NCBI GenBank assembly: GCA_029207755.1
Contig: JARCOQ010000002.1
Coordinates: 83,788,087-83,852,086 of the forward strand
Source: Chamaea fasciata
Taxonomy: Eukaryota > Chordata > Aves > Passeriformes > Sylviidae
Reading direction: 5' to 3'
DNA: 64,000 nt
The notes beneath the pieces are model-generated. The model saw only the letters and a program-made list of their open reading frames with translations. It had not been told where the DNA came from and did not search any database. Positions 46,631-61,500 of this stretch are shown here, piece after piece; within the stretch, counting starts at the first letter, position 1; each line of letters begins with the position of its first letter. A program made the translations under genes and the position numbers.

Positions 46631-49600
46631 ATTATCTCAAAAGTGTACTGTTTTATTTCTAGACTTTTAAGGCCTCGAAAGACCCAAAACCATGGCTGAA
46701 AGTTAGACTGAACCACTCCCATGGGTCAGAGTGTTTGAATCGGGTTCCTCTGTTACTGTAAAGCACAGTTGTTCCAAACTAGTCATACAATAAGTACCGA
46801 AATGCAATTATTTGTTTCTTCCAATTTTATAACTGTAACTAATAGTTCCCAATGTCTATCTCATAAACAATGCACATGCACTGTTTTTCCAAATATTTTT
46901 CTACTATAACTCTGATGTGCTCTGTAAATTCGTCAACCTCTTTAAGTTGGACAGGAAGTGCTGAGAAATTTCTCAGCTCTATTGTAGTTTATAGAGCAGA
47001 TCCCCTACTTTATTTCCCCTAAAGACAAGTTCTTTTTGGTTTTGACTATTCATGTTCTTTAAATAATGTCATTTTTGCACTGCAGCATTTCTGAGAGAAG
47101 CTATATATTTACACTTTAAGGATAGTTTTGCATTCTCTTACTATAAGTTTATGTGTCTTTGAGAAAAAATGGGTATCTTTTCTGCTCCTTCCAAATGCTG
47201 TTAGATTTGACATCATTCTGAGATTTCTTTTTCACTATTCTTTGAAAAAAAAAAAAAGACTGCAATGTTTAATGTACCACATATTAAAAATCATAGCTAC
47301 ATTGAAACTGTGTGCTGACTAGTTCTATTTGTAACACTTGAATTTTACTAAAACACAAAGTCAGAGAAGGAAAAGTCATCTTCTATTCCTTCATATTTAT
47401 TTGTATATTTCCTGGGATTTGTTCCCAGCTAATTTCTACCTAGATCTAGCTAAAAGTACAGTTAGTAGGAACTTATTTCATATTCCAACTAAAAAAACTG
47501 TGGTAGAAGCAGAGAATAATAGCATAAAATTTACATTTATAAGAGCAGGTAGGAAGGGTTTATACAAGGCATGCTAGGGGTTGGAAGTAGCACATGCTGT
47601 TCCGTCCTCAACCAAAGGATAAACTAACCTCAGAGATGCTCAATCTACTTATTTTTGACAAGTAGAAGTGTGAAAGATAAGTCGCCTTACTTTGCTGACT
47701 AACCACTAAGACAGAAATACTTTGTTTCTCTTACTTTACTTGAATTGATTTGAACAAATTGATCTGAAAAATCTGCCTGCAGCTGACACTTGTTGGAACA
47801 AAACTTAAATGAAATAGCTGCTATAGAAAATATAATGAAATTACGTAAAAGGAAAACCAGAGTACACTTTTATATTAATGAAGTATTTGGGACCAATCCC
47901 CTTCTCTGGCACCTGTAACATAATATAAAGTGCTATAATACAGCAGAGTTTGGGGCTTTTTAAAATGTTTTATTCTTGATCAGAAGCTGAAGCAACAGGG
48001 AAAAAAAGAGCATTTTGATACCAAGCATAGTTGTTCTGGAATAAAAGAGATTAAATTGTTATAGGACTGCTGACCTATGCAGAAAAAAAAAAAAAAGTTT
48101 TAGGCAGAATAGGTCCAATATCCATACCATAAAGGGTAAGAAATTAGACAAGAAATTAGCTACAGGCAAATATTTTGGGTTTGGGAGTTTTTTATTAGGA
48201 ATAGGTAGCAGACATGTAGCAGATAAGTAACAGAAACTAATGGTTTGATTAATATTGCGAGTGAGAAATTAATTTGGTGCCTACTTGTGGTCCAGCCAAT
48301 CCAGTTCTGTAAGAATGAACAACATAAACTAGGCAAAAGAGCATATGAAGGCAATATAAATCAATGGGTTTTTTTGTCTTTGGAAATTGTTACGAGATTG
48401 CAGCACCGAAAACATTCCCACAGTTAGGAAACATAAGGTACGCGGTCGCTTGGCAGAAGGCTTGTAGACACTAATCTATTCATACCACACAACCTACAAG
48501 GAAATGTGCAGTTACCCCTAGCCCTAGGCAGCCTGGGAAATACTTGTTTTTAACCTGTAAAAAATACTATTTACTTCTTTTTCCTCATTAACAGTATGTG
48601 AGAGAAATCAAGGAATATGTGGAGATACTCCTCCCACAGCCTCAGATTTATCTTTTCCAGGCTGTACAGCACAGCAGGTATTGAAGGTCTGGCAAAAGAG
48701 TCTCATGATCTAAACCTTTATAGCTAAAAAAAAAGAAAAAATAATTAAAAGGAAATTCAACCATCAGATAAAGGCTTAAGACATGCCCAGGGTGGTCAGA
48801 GTGGCTGACGCAAAAGGAGCTTGGGAGTCATGCATGCAGCTGTTTAGGCTACAGACGTAATTCATGTTTACAGGAGGCAAAAAGAGGAGCTCCCTTCTGC
48901 ACTCGAGAATTTTAAAAAAGTAATTGACAAAGTTTCTAAACATTTCAGTCTCAACAGGATTCTCAGATTCATAGCAAGCTATATAAAAGCTACACAGATT
49001 TGAATTATTAAAGATGCTTCAGTCTTTAAAAAAGTCAAGTCTGAAAAGACCTCCTTGAGGTACTCATACCACTTTCATTTGTGTTGATCGTCAAAATATA
49101 AAAGGACCAATTTTGCAGCCTGGAAAAAAAGAAAGATAAAATGTAAACAGCAGAAAAACCAGACCCCTTGAGTATCTAAATATCGCAGGACTTTCAGAAA
49201 ACTTGTTCTAGCACAAGCACAAAACTCTCAGCATCAAAAGGAAGATTTCAATTTTTGTTGCCACTACCTGAACAAGTAACTCTAAATTCCTGTAGATATA
49301 ACAGATGAGGTTATCTTTACTCTTCTAAATATTAGCTGAATTGGTTAAAACCTAAGAATGCATTTCAAAAGTAGTATATTTTTTTTAATGTGGAAATCCT
49401 TTTAAAAAATGAGGATGCCTTATTATAAAGGAAGTAGAAGATGCCTGTTTTCTTTTGTTTGTAATGAAGATAGATTATCCTATCTCAAGTTTACCTGCAT
49501 TTGTAATTAATTTTCAAGAGATATAAAATATTTACTATAGAACATTGAAGAAAGCAATGTTTTTTGAAGACCATGAAGTATTTGGATTCTGCAAACAAAA

Positions 49601-51509
49601 TCCCAACATAAATCCCTCAGCTGTAGCGGACAAAATGACTTAATTATATCATGGCAGAAACATAATTCCCATTACTATTTCCAAAGCTCTTTATAGATCT
49701 TGAAAGCACCACTTCTATAAAACAAGGGAAAAAACCTAAAAGCAAAAATAAAGGGAAAAGGAAAGAGAAAAGAGCACCTATGAAGTTTATATATGCACAG
49801 TGTGAGCATATGTAGACCTTTATATTTATCTATGAATTCCCATGGAACGAAGTTGAATTGGCTTCGCAAGAAGTTATATATCAATATATAAATTGGTGCA
49901 CTGAATTACTGACTGCAGTCACAGGAAGTATCTGCAATGTCCATTGATTTCCTCAGGAAGAATACCCATCCTTCCCACTCTGCACAAGGTCTTGACCTCC
50001 AAAAGGGGCCTCCAGTGATCTCAGGGTTCATTCATGGGGAAGCATTTTGGGTCAACCATTCATCTCAAAAATAAAACTGCTACTGGGAGCAGTAGCCACA
50101 GTGTGTCTCCTTTATTCACAGCTGTGCAGTGTCTGCTCTAGCTCATAAAAGCTGTGTAAGGGATTACTGAGGATGAAGTTCTTCCCACAGTGACATGTTA
50201 ATGACAGCCTCTGCCTCTCAACTGAACTTGTCTTTGGCCTCTACCCAGTCAAAATATTATACCAACATCTTTTTTCCTGGCAACTTAGACTTTAGCCTGC
50301 TTCTGCTTTTACATATTTGTGGGTAATTTTTCATGAGTTATTCAGTGGACTTAAATGGAGATAGTCAAATATTCAATTTCAGAAGCATACAGAAAACATT
50401 TGTGGGATTGGGATCATTGTACTAACATCAATACTTTTGGATTTCTGATTAAAAAAAGAAAATATCCATATACAAATCTGAAAAACCATTAACCAAGTGC
50501 AGCTATTCTGAGAGTTGTCAAGACACACAACATCAAGAATCTCCTCATTTAACTGCCTTTTTATTCTCTTTCTTATTTTCTTCTTTTATCCAGATAAATA
50601 TAAGTAAAAATGCTTCCATAGACATATAATACTGTAGGAACATTGCTTTTCTTGAACTTTCTCTAAACTTATGTTGGTTCTGAAAGATTATAGCAGGAAC
50701 AACTTAAAAATTTACTTGCTGACAAACTTCCACCATCACCTGTTTCTACCTTAAGCATTCCTCACCAACAGCAACACTTCCACGACACCAGTATGCTGAC
50801 TAGTCTCAATATAAAGGTTAAATGGATGGGGAAAAAGTTGCAAGAAACGTAGTAATTTTCAAGATTCTAGAACCTGTACCCACGTACACAGATATGAGAC
50901 GTTGAGAAGCAGATACGTGATCTTTGGCATCCTTGGAAAGTTTAGAAATTATTTAAGAACCACTATATGGACCTGGCCTGCAAATGTAACCACCTATGTC
51001 CTGACTATAAATCAGATGAGATGAAAAAGGACTTGCTTTTGCAGACTCCAGAAAGTCTGTAAAAGCAAGTATGATTGTATCTGTGGGCCCAGGTCTCTTG
51101 TTAAAGATGACCTGGGGATCAAGACTGTGAAGATGCACCTGTCCGGGATTATCCTGCCAACTGAGATCTCAAAGCTTGAAGCAACTGCAAGCAAAAGGAA
51201 AGGGAAATGAGCTAACTCCTTGCCTTGTTGTAATTTTCACTCAAAAACTGGATTTTTCTGCCACTCTTCAGAAAAAAGCAACAGTTGAAAGAGAGTAGAG
51301 GGGATAGAATATCGGATGATATTACCAATGGTATCTAGGTAAGATTGGTTTAAAATGAAGTATAAAACCAAAATAAGAATGGTAGATAATTCTCTCCTAC
51401 CATGTAAGCAATAAAATGCATAAGGATGCATTTCACTGTAAATACTATTGAATAGTTTCCCCTCTCATAACCAGAAGTTTTAAAAGTCAAACAATCATTC
51501 ACTGGAGGG
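46631..51509. other. non-coding, no recognised feature
   Basis: Long AT-rich stretch. Short A runs occur near 47245 and 48081. No CR1, LTR, RNA gene or plausible exon was recognised on either strand. Confidence 0.5.
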
Positions 51510-51535
51510 AAAAAAAAAAAAAAAAAAAAAAAAAA
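51510..51535 (+). repeat. 26-base A run
   Basis: Uninterrupted A homopolymer between GGAGGG and GG. No retrocopy was recognised upstream. Confidence 0.9.
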
Positions 51536-54188
51536 GGAAAAGGGAAAGCATTGCCACTGCAACATTGTTCTCCTTGAGAGGAGTCACTGATAAATTTATT
51601 TCTGTTACTAAGTAAGAAGCCTTGGTTAAAAGTGGACTGCTATAAACTAAGCTTTTAAAGCTATCAGTTCTAGAAAATTAAATCTCTGAGCTTTGAAAAC
51701 TGCTCATAATTTTACATTCTCCAGTACAACAGCAGTAGGAGGTAGTGTGCAAAGACTATCATGAGCTTTCATTTCAGCCTAACATAACTTCTCCTTTTCT
51801 AGGTACTTACTGATCTGCAGAAACAGTTTTCCAGCAAAAAAAAATGGCTGTGCAGAAATTGAACATCACCGAGCAACAAAGGAATCTGTCTATATTTTCA
51901 GAAATTCCCACCCTGAATATTTTTGCACATCAATATATAAATCATTGGGGGAACTGTGCATATAATTAAAATACAACAAAGCATGTATTCATGTGTTTGA
52001 GTACATCCATTTACACTTCTAGAACTTACCCTAAGCTCTTGGAAAAAAAAAATCCCATTACATTCAAAAGTATTCTAATGCCGTTTCCAGATTCTTGTCT
52101 ACAGAAGTGCCTGGCTCACTTGCTGTCTAAACAGAGATGAATTACAGCAGGATAGAGGAAGGTAGGAACAGAACTGAGCTGACTTCAGTGTGGCACATAG
52201 TGAAATGCTTCTCCACAAGCACATGAGGAAGCTACAAATGAATGCATAGACCTGTAAGACATTCCCACCTTCTCAAATTATTGAGACAAACTAACCTGCT
52301 AGAAAAGCATAATCATAATGAAAATTAAGATCTAATGTATTTCCATGACTATGACTGCACAATACTCCAGATAAACTGCAGAATACACATTTGCTGGAAA
52401 ATATTAATTAACAATTTTGATCCACTAGGAATCACACAATTCCACATGTTAACACTGAAGCTTTTGGGTGTGATTTTTATCTCCATTTATGTAAGCGTAT
52501 ACTCAAGGTAAGTAGATACTGCACATTTTTCTTTTATGGGAAAGATAGGAAAGGTTTTGAAATCATCACCAGGTCTAGCACATCACATCTGATATCCAAT
52601 ACATTTTGTGAGAAAATGTCAAATCTCTGCTTTTCTACACAGTGCTGTCATGATTATTTTTCAAGACCAGCTATGTAAGAGAGAGGAACTCACACAACTT
52701 GAAAATTACTATTAATTTCTTTATCAATGATAAAAACAGGCAACAGAATGAAGGAGAACACAAGAGAGATCAGAACAGATAGAGGAAAATAGAAATCACA
52801 TATCATAGTAATCTAACAAAATCGAATAAAGAGAAATATTCCTCTTTGGTGGTATTGCAAATACTAAGTATGATGACTAAGTAGTCAGTAATGTGCAAGA
52901 ACATAAGACTTTCCCAATCTCTCCTCTCCCCACTATGAAAATGCTACTTCATTTTCAAACTTTGTAGTGTAAAAATCTAACAAGAGTTAATCTCTTGCAT
53001 GGTAATTAAGAGTTATTTCAAGCATGCATCATGATAAGTGTAAACTGATGCTTCAAATATGGAAACCCAAGTATTTACAGGTATAGTTGTAACAGTTGAG
53101 GTGTAAAAATAAAACCAAGAATGAAAAAAAAAGAAAAAAAGGAAAAACCACACAGATCATGTTTCTATTCTGGATGTCTATTCTGTCAAGCATGGCAAAG
53201 AAATCCTTTCTTGCACACAGATGGATGCCCCACTATGAGAAGGAAGAAAAATCTCATCCTTAATTTCAGCACCAGGGGCCCAGCCTTCAGATGCCAGCTT
53301 TTAGTTTCTGCTAGTAGTGTCTAACCTCATTAGGAAGTTCTGTTGAGGTTCATTTTCCTTCAGATACAGAAACTGATTTGCTGTAAGCAGCCAGAAACTG
53401 ATTTCAACATGCTTCAGGATGCCCTGCTGAACGGAATCCTTCTGCACGGCATTCAAATTGTTCAAGAATTTCATGCAAAAAGCATAAGGGAAAACATTCT
53501 ACAAATAAAAATTAAAGTCAAATATGCTGCACTATTTTTTAGGCAATTTCAGATATTGGGCTACAATGTCTTCTCATCTGAGTTTTACACAACTCTGTCT
53601 TCTTTGGTTTTATATATATGATTAATATTTAAGAGTTGCAAAGTTAATACTTACATATAATTTGGAGAGAATTTGAAGAATAATTGTTGTGATTTTGGTG
53701 ATGCCTTCCTAATTACAAAATATCTTAAGCACACTTTTTGAGGTTTAGTAAATTGCATTTTGTACTCTAAACCATGCAAATAAATTTGTCAAGCTTCATC
53801 ATTTCTGCATTTTCAACTGCCATATTGAGATTATTGTAGTTATCTAATTTTAAATTTTAGGCTTTAAGGCTAAGTGGTTTTTAACATATTAGAAGGATAA
53901 AATTACTTTTTTTCAATTTTTTTTTTAAATTCTCAAATTAATGTAAGGCCAGTCGTCAACATTCAGATATCTTTTTTTAGTCTAATCAGGACTGTGATCT
54001 GGTCATCTTTACTATTACTGTGTAGTCTTTGAGTTTTGCTAATTATATCACACTGGTAGTTTTACTATGATGTACCAAGAATCACCCATGCTAAAGGGAA
54101 GTAGGCAATTTGTTGATTCTATGGAATAAAAACATGATGGTAAGAGACACTCATTTAAACTAAATTGCACGCTGTACTCTAATACCCA
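51536..54188. other. non-coding, no recognised feature
   Basis: Very AT-rich. Short open frames such as 53343-53621 (92 codons, +) have no recognisable domain. No mobile element was recognised. Confidence 0.5.
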
Positions 54189-54356
54189 TTATAACTTAAA
54201 CATTTGGGTATTCGAATTACAGACCTAGGAATTATCTGTTTGCTTAAGTAATTCACCAACTGATACATAGCTTTATAACTTAAACATTCGGGTATTCAAA
54301 TTACAGACTTAGGAATTGTCTGTTTGCTTTAGATATTCATCAACTGATACATACCT
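54189..54356 (+). repeat. 84-bp tandem duplication, two copies
   Basis: Copy 1 is 54189-54272 and copy 2 is 54273-54356. Both begin TTATAACTTAAACATT and end CAACTGATACATA plus three bases. I count about nine differences in 84 positions, roughly 89% identity, four of them clustered near the 3' part. The duplication is therefore not recent. Confidence 0.92.
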
Positions 54357-57300
54357 AATTGAATCACATAACCATTACTTTCATTTATTAATTGACTAAT
54401 TTAGTATATTAACATGTAATATATACAGAATAATAATGAAATTGATGTATTTTATTTAATAATGAGTTTCATTAACAACAACAGAAAAAATTCCACTTGT
54501 ATCAATTTTATTATTTTAGTACAACCCTATGTCACTATTTAGTATTTCTACAGAAGTGTATTTATATGTGGTGGTAGATATAAATCCGTTGCTAAACAAA
54601 TCAGCAAAAAAATTACAACCTAAATATAGCATTCATAAAATGTCTCATTAAAAAACTCAAAATATTCTCAAGTCAAATCCGGAAATTTGATTGTTATATA
54701 GCCAATACCATCACTGACCACTAATGTGGACATTCCAAAGAGAAGCCATTTTTTCTGCATTACAAAAAAAAAAAATGCTGGCACAATGCAAGAAGCAATG
54801 ACAGTGGAAGCTTCTGTTCTACAATTTTCATCATTAGGTTCTCTTTCTAAAGAAATATATCCTAGGAATTGTAGAAGAACACATTGATAAAAGGCATATT
54901 TTACAATGCCCTCTTGGAATGAGACTACTTGAGAAGCTCTTAAGGAAAACAGATTGTCTAATGCTTGCTATATTGCAACATTTTATCACCCACTTCTCAT
55001 TTTTTCCTACTAGTAAGGACTAATAAGAATAAAAAACCAAAAAAAGCTACTCATTACATAATACATTTTTAATCCAATAAAATCTAGTTTTAAAAAGTCT
55101 ACATTTCAGTTTATTTTTTCAAATCAATCCAAATTTACATTTTAATTTCTACAGTCTCTGTCTAATTAAGACTAAATCCTTGATCTACAAAGGGACTTTG
55201 ACACCAAAATACTTCAAGCAACCTGGTCAGAGAGTGGATTGAATTGCCTTGTGTTAGACATCCACATTTACCAAAATACAGGATGAGTCTCATCAGCAGA
55301 CTGAGTATTGTGTATGGAAAAGCTTAGAAGAAGGACTAGTCTATAAAGCTGGCTTTTACCTAAACAAAAAGTACTTCATATCATTATAAATACACAAGTA
55401 TATGTGTTGAGAATTCAAAGACCCAAGATTTCCCCTGAAAAACAAAACTTAAAAAACCCCCAAACATTTAAAAGGCCATTTATTTGAAAAAGGAACTAAA
55501 ATGAGCCAGCAAGGCTCCTATAAGGGTCATGGCATCAGGACACTGATCATAGCTGCAGAACTGCAAATTTTGACAAAGAAAATAAAGTTTCAGATTAAAA
55601 AGACAACATACAAATTGAACACTGAAAGAGGGCTTCGGCTAAGGCCATGGGACTTACAGTAAGTAGAGCAGAAGTTTCAAGAACAATTTTCAAGGCAAGA
55701 GTTTCAATGTCATGCCCATTTTTGCTAGTCAGTATTATCAGTGTCAGCAGTATTTAACTATCTGCCCTCCTAAAAATGCTCTGGTAGTCCCTGCCAGCTG
55801 ACAGTAGATGAGATGTGAAAGCAACAAGGTCTCCAGGTGTGTGTGAGATGTCTGTAAAACAGGTGTTAAAATCTTGGGGTACTTGAACTGAAATGCAAAT
55901 CCTACGGATAGCTCCTGTGGCTCTGAAAGCCTTCCAAGCACAGTCCCAGCACATGTCAAGTTCACCAGGTTCTCTAACAAAGAGGATTGGATTTATAGGG
56001 TGAGGCAAGGGGAGGAATGCGCTGCTGCTATGTCACTCTGTGTGTGAAGCTGAGCACTAAACCTCAGCAGGCACATGTTGCTGAAATTTTGCTCAGGTTC
56101 TAATGAGCATTTCCTAGGGGTTATTTATCCTCTAACTGATTTGGAAAGTCATTGGTAAGATTGACGGGATGTTAATTCATTGCTGGAAACGAGTCTCAGT
56201 GTTTTCATGCATCAAGAAAAAAAAAAAAAAAGTTGACTGGGAGCACTGAAAAATAACAATACATTTATGTGGACTTAAGCTACCTCATGGCTTGCAAAAC
56301 CAGTGGCTTTTAGAGACTGTTTGTTAATAACAGTTTGCAACACTGTGGTAAACCAAGGCCTGTAATTTGCATTTTTTATTTTTAGAAATACTCATTGGAG
56401 CACTGTGGCATTGACGGCTGTGAAAAAAGAACTAAGAGAAAGGGGGGAGGAAAGAGTCCATGCAAAATTAAAAGCCTTTCAAGTTTCCTGAAAAGACTGT
56501 TTCAGAACATGAGGTTCCCCTATTTCTTAGGGGAAGGATAGGAGCCTCAATTCAAGGGCATAACATATGCAAAGCACATTCAGTGTGAAATGCCTGACAT
56601 TGTATCACATTCATAAAAAGCTGCTGCCAGCAAAATAGATAGCCAAATTGAAACACACACCCCATTTCTATAAAAAACAGGGAAGGAAAACATCAGAAAA
56701 ACTGATGTCAAGATGAAAAGCAGACTTTTTTTCCTGCTGTCTTTACTCAACACTGTAGTCAGAATCACACCACAAAACAAGACAGACCAGTCACAATTAA
56801 CTCTGAATGGGGTCATTAAAGGCAAAAGATATTCCTTCACGGCTTAATTTAATTGTCATTCCTGGCAACTGGAAAGCCTTTAAACATATTTGGAATACAG
56901 ATGTGTTTCCAACAGTTTCTCCTCTTTGCTAAAATGCTCAAGTAGTCATTTTTGAATTGGTTTCTTTCCAGAGCTGACAAGTCCTGTCACAGTTGTTTTT
57001 GTCAAGAGGCACTGAAACCCCACTAGGTCATTGTAGTTTTGTTTTCTGAACCAGACTTATTTGTGTTCACTGTTTCACCTCGAACTGTCAATTGTAAAAT
57101 TACATGCTGTCTTAAAAATTATCCTAACATTAGCAAATGCTCCCTCCCTCAGTGCCTCTTGAAAGCCATGCTGTTTGCTAATGTGACAGTGCAACTGCAT
57201 CCCTTTCTTTTGCTTGTTACAATTTCCGCAATTCATTAGTGTTTTCCTTGCAAATGTGCAGACATGAGCTGTACTAAACACCCTCCACAAAATAATAAAT

Positions 57301-58495
57301 AATCAAACAAGAAGTCAGAAGAAGTAAACCAAACATTCTCTTTTCAATTAACACAAGGTAATTCAAAAGTCCCAGGTCTAAATTAACTGGAAGCACTGAT
57401 TGTGGATCTTAACAGTGGACTACAAGCTCAATCTGCTGGACCACCTGTTTTTAGCAAAAGGAATAGAAAAATTCAGCCCACTTACATCTTCTTTGACCTC
57501 AAGTGCAATTCAACACTGCAAAACAAGAATGGGTTTATCTTTTATCTAGGTAATATCCAATATGACATAATGTTCAAATAAAACACAGCTCAGTCACTGG
57601 CAGCACTCTCATCACTATGATTCAAAGTTTAAAAGCATGCACAAATCCTTAAAGACTCAGACCACAAGTCACTCACTCATGTACAGTCCCATCAGCAGCT
57701 TTATGTGACATGACTATTTCTGCCTATTTCATGGCTTGACAACAGCATTACTTCTAGAAAAGCACAGAGGAACAGCACCATAGGTTTCAGAAGTCCTTCT
57801 GGCTGCCCAGAGACTTCAGGTAACTCTGTATCAGATAATAAGCAGCAGACAAAGAATCAGAACATTTTGGCAGCTTTATTCTCTTTAAATTACCACCTGC
57901 TTCTAAAAACACTTTCAAAAGATCTAGCACAGGAGATCTTATTATGACTCTCAAAGGTGGCTACAGTAAAAAAAAAAAAAAAAGCTCTTTCAAGATTGAA
58001 TCTTTTTATTTCTCACCACAGATACTGTGAGACCACCTGCCTTTTATACACTGTTTGTAAGGCCAGTGTCTTAACTGTCATGAAATAGTTTCCATTTCTC
58101 TGGCTGAGAACATTTAACATCACTGAGTTTTCTTCTCATTGTGATACAAAGGTTTGCACTGAAATCAGTTCTGCAGTCTCTCCTCCCCTGGGTACAAATC
58201 CTGCCAAGTTCAGCCCATTCCTCTCAAATGGCTTCTGGCACTATGCAACAAGGCAGCACTTATTTGAGAAAAACAAGAAAGAAAAACACACTTTGAAAAA
58301 TTGTGTTGCACAGTGTGGGGTGCCTTTTGTCCTACTTGTAGATGCATCCTCTTCCTGATTCCTAAGCAATGCACGCATGAGTACGAACATAAAAAGTGTT
58401 TAGTATTTTATTTTATGTCGTCCTAAAAAGATGATGTTTTCTCCTCTAGCTCTTTTAAAAGAAACTGTACTTGGAACAATTCTAAAATTCCTTGT
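54357..58495. other. non-coding, no recognised feature
   Basis: AT-rich. A runs of about 12-16 bases lie near 54764, 56218 and 57970. No gene, CR1 or LTR was recognised. Confidence 0.5.
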
Positions 58496-58596
58496 ATACT
58501 AATAGTAGTACTGGTACTAGTACTAATACTACTGGTACTTGTACTAACACTACTAATACTACCACTAATATTGACACTAATACTAATACTAATACA
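58496..58596 (+). repeat. degenerate ACTAAT/TACTGG-type short tandem repeat
   Basis: About 100 bases are built from variants of a three-base ACT/AAT/AGT register (TACTAA, TACTGG, TACTAG, TACCAC). The register stays in threes for most of the tract. On the minus strand it therefore yields a long Ser/Thr/Ile-rich frame (within 58423-58635). The frame is a by-product of the repeat, not evidence of a gene. Confidence 0.85.
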
Positions 58597-61500
58597 AAGG
58601 CTCTTGAGCCATACTGAGCTCCATGCAGAACACACCTCCTTAGTTTGAAATCCTCCTACTTGGAGTCTTCACAGCTTTGGAGATCAAAGCATAGAGGTAA
58701 CACATCTCTTGGGTGCCGGATGGGTTATACATCCATACGTAAAGTTCACAGTAGAATTTACACCAGTTTTATTTTCTAGAAGCCTTATTCATGGCACGTC
58801 TTCCCAGTTTTTCATTGTTTTATTCTGCTTAGTCTAAATTACGTAGCATCACTCAAAAATAACTGAATGCCTAATTTGGGAGCTAAAATGTCTTTCGAAG
58901 TGTGTAAATATTCACAGACAAATCTGCCAAGGCTGTGCTTTCACTTGCTAAGCAAAACAGCAAAAACCATTGCTTTTTCCATTCTTGAGCTATTATTGTT
59001 TCCTTCCTTTCCTTCCTGCATCTCTGATCTATTTATAAAGGCCTTTATGTGCAAATAGTATTCATCTAACATTAATTTTTTATTCCACAACAGTAGTTTT
59101 GAAGAATAACCACTAATTTCATTTCTTTTTAATTTATTCTAGGCTTGGTAGACACTGTTTTTAAAATAATGGGTTTCCATGATTTTTTAAGCTAACTCTC
59201 TCATTTCTAACTGCCCCTACACACACTACCTTCACAATTCTTATAACTAAGTTATAAATAGAGGGAAAAAAAAAGAAAGAATACACAGACTGAATTTTAA
59301 CTTACTTAAAAGTGATAAAGTAATGGTTTATTAATTATTTAAATCAATGTGAATTCTACCATGATGTAGGCACATACTATTCTTCACGAAGTTTTGGGGA
59401 TTTTTTTAGTTTTAGAAATATCTACGAGCCAAATCTAACCCAGATCGTAAAGAATCTACACAGTGCTACAGACTGATTAGTACATCTGCTTTGAAAATGT
59501 ACCTCTGTCTTTGGCAAGTACAGCAGCTCCCTACATTCACCTGGAAAGGAACTGGAGTGAAAATCTGGTGATCTGGATGTCCCACCTTCAAACGCTATTT
59601 AGAGTTATATTTGCTGGACAGGCCTTACCAAATGAATCACTGTACTTTGTAAAGACAGATCCCTACTTTCTCTTGGTGTGTCACATCTTCACATTAGTCT
59701 GAAACATCACAAAGCAGTAGCACTCACTGTCACTGCTCGTCTTGAAGTGAGCTTGGGCCCCTCCTGAAATAGTCTCAATGACAGTCTTAACACTGAAAGC
59801 AGAACACCACATGCAAATCTAAAAAACTAGTAAGTTACTAGGCTGAGAAGGGTGGTTCTGGGAGAAGTTGTGAGAGCTCCTATCCCCACTAAATTTCTCT
59901 TCAGGAGTATTTCCTCTTTGTGGAGTTTAGATACAGGAGCCTCCCTGAGCCAAGGAGAGGAGAGAGGAAAAATCTATTCTACTTTCTATTTCTTCCTGCT
60001 GGAGAGCAGAGACCAGGTAGGCATCCCAACCCCAGGGAGATGCATAGCAGGGAGAAGTACAAGATAAGTGCAGTAGATACTGAAATAGCCACAGCAGCTA
60101 CAAAGGTTGGTATAATTTACAATCTGGGAGTATTTTAAAAGCATTACTATCCTTATTTTAAGTATTAGGGGACAGACCAGTTAAGAAGCCCTAGTGTAAG
60201 GAGGGATGTAAAATGAAGAGCTCTTATCACTCAGCAGAAGTTTGTGTTTCCCTTGACAGCATCACAAGAGAGGGAAAGAAGATCAACAGCTCTTCCTATA
60301 ACTGGACGCTTCCTCTATTCCATACAATGGAAGTAGGAGAGACCATTATTGTTTCAAGAATCTAGTATTCTTGGATTTACTCTAATCTAAAACTGAATGT
60401 ACCATTAAAGTGAAATATTGTATGACCAGTCCAGACCATCCTTCTTATTTCCTTTTATTTCTTTCCATCTTAAAAATGGAAAGTTAAGAAGTGCTGAGGT
60501 ACATTTCTTCAGCCCTTCCATAGCTGAAAAGGGTTGAAGTGAGGCAGAAGGAAATAACCAATTCTTCACTATTTTGTTAAGTTCTCTCATTGCTTAGACC
60601 ACTGCTGTTTTAAAATGATGCCTCATTTAAATAATACCATATCAAAACCCCCAGATTAATATGGGTCCATCTTCATGAAAATCCTGTGGGATGGGAACTC
60701 TATACGAACCAATGTTATAGTGTATTATTACAAATTTCTGATGTTTCTAATAGAAGAATGAGATCTCCAAATAAGCTTTCAGACAAAAATAACCTTTAGG
60801 TCTTTCCTTTCCAAACATAAGCCAACTAAGTTTTGAAGGATAACTGGGGCTGTTTTCCTATGGCAATTAATATATTTGAAACAGTTTTCTATTTCCTATG
60901 CTATGCTACAATCTATTGAGAAACAACTGAGAGAGAGTCAGTGGCAGAGGTTAATAACCCTAGAAAATATCACATCTAAGACAGCCTATTTGTGCATGCC
61001 ACAACAATGATAGCCAAGTACGCTGAAGGGTGCAAAGATAAAGATTAGGCACTCTGTAAATGTATTTTTATGTGCAAAGTCTACAATTTAAAAGCTACCT
61101 ATTTATACAGACTCAAAAGAATCTTTTGAAAGCAAAAAAACCACGAGTTTTTCTGAAGTGCTTCTTAATGCACCTGGCAAATTAGAAGAAATTAAACAGT
61201 TTTGGTACTGGCAGGAGAAGGACTAATTAATATAACCAGATAGGTGGCAAGCTTCAAATATGACTGCAGTAGAGTACTGATGCTAGCAACAAGGAACGAA
61301 TGCACGTACTTAAAAAAAATTAGACCATGAATAAGTCTCTGAACTGACAGAAAAACCAGAGACCATGAAGTGCTTTATGTTCTAGAAGCCTGTTTTACTT
61401 GATTAGCTGCAGAGGGATTGCCTCACACGCAATGTGGAATGCATGCAGCTGAAGTGGAAAACTCTGGTAATACAAGGCCTAATGATGACCAAACATCCCC

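Noticed and set aside
58423..58635. Minus-strand Ser/Thr/Ile repeat protein
   Set aside because: It is produced by a short tandem repeat, with no supporting flanking sequence.
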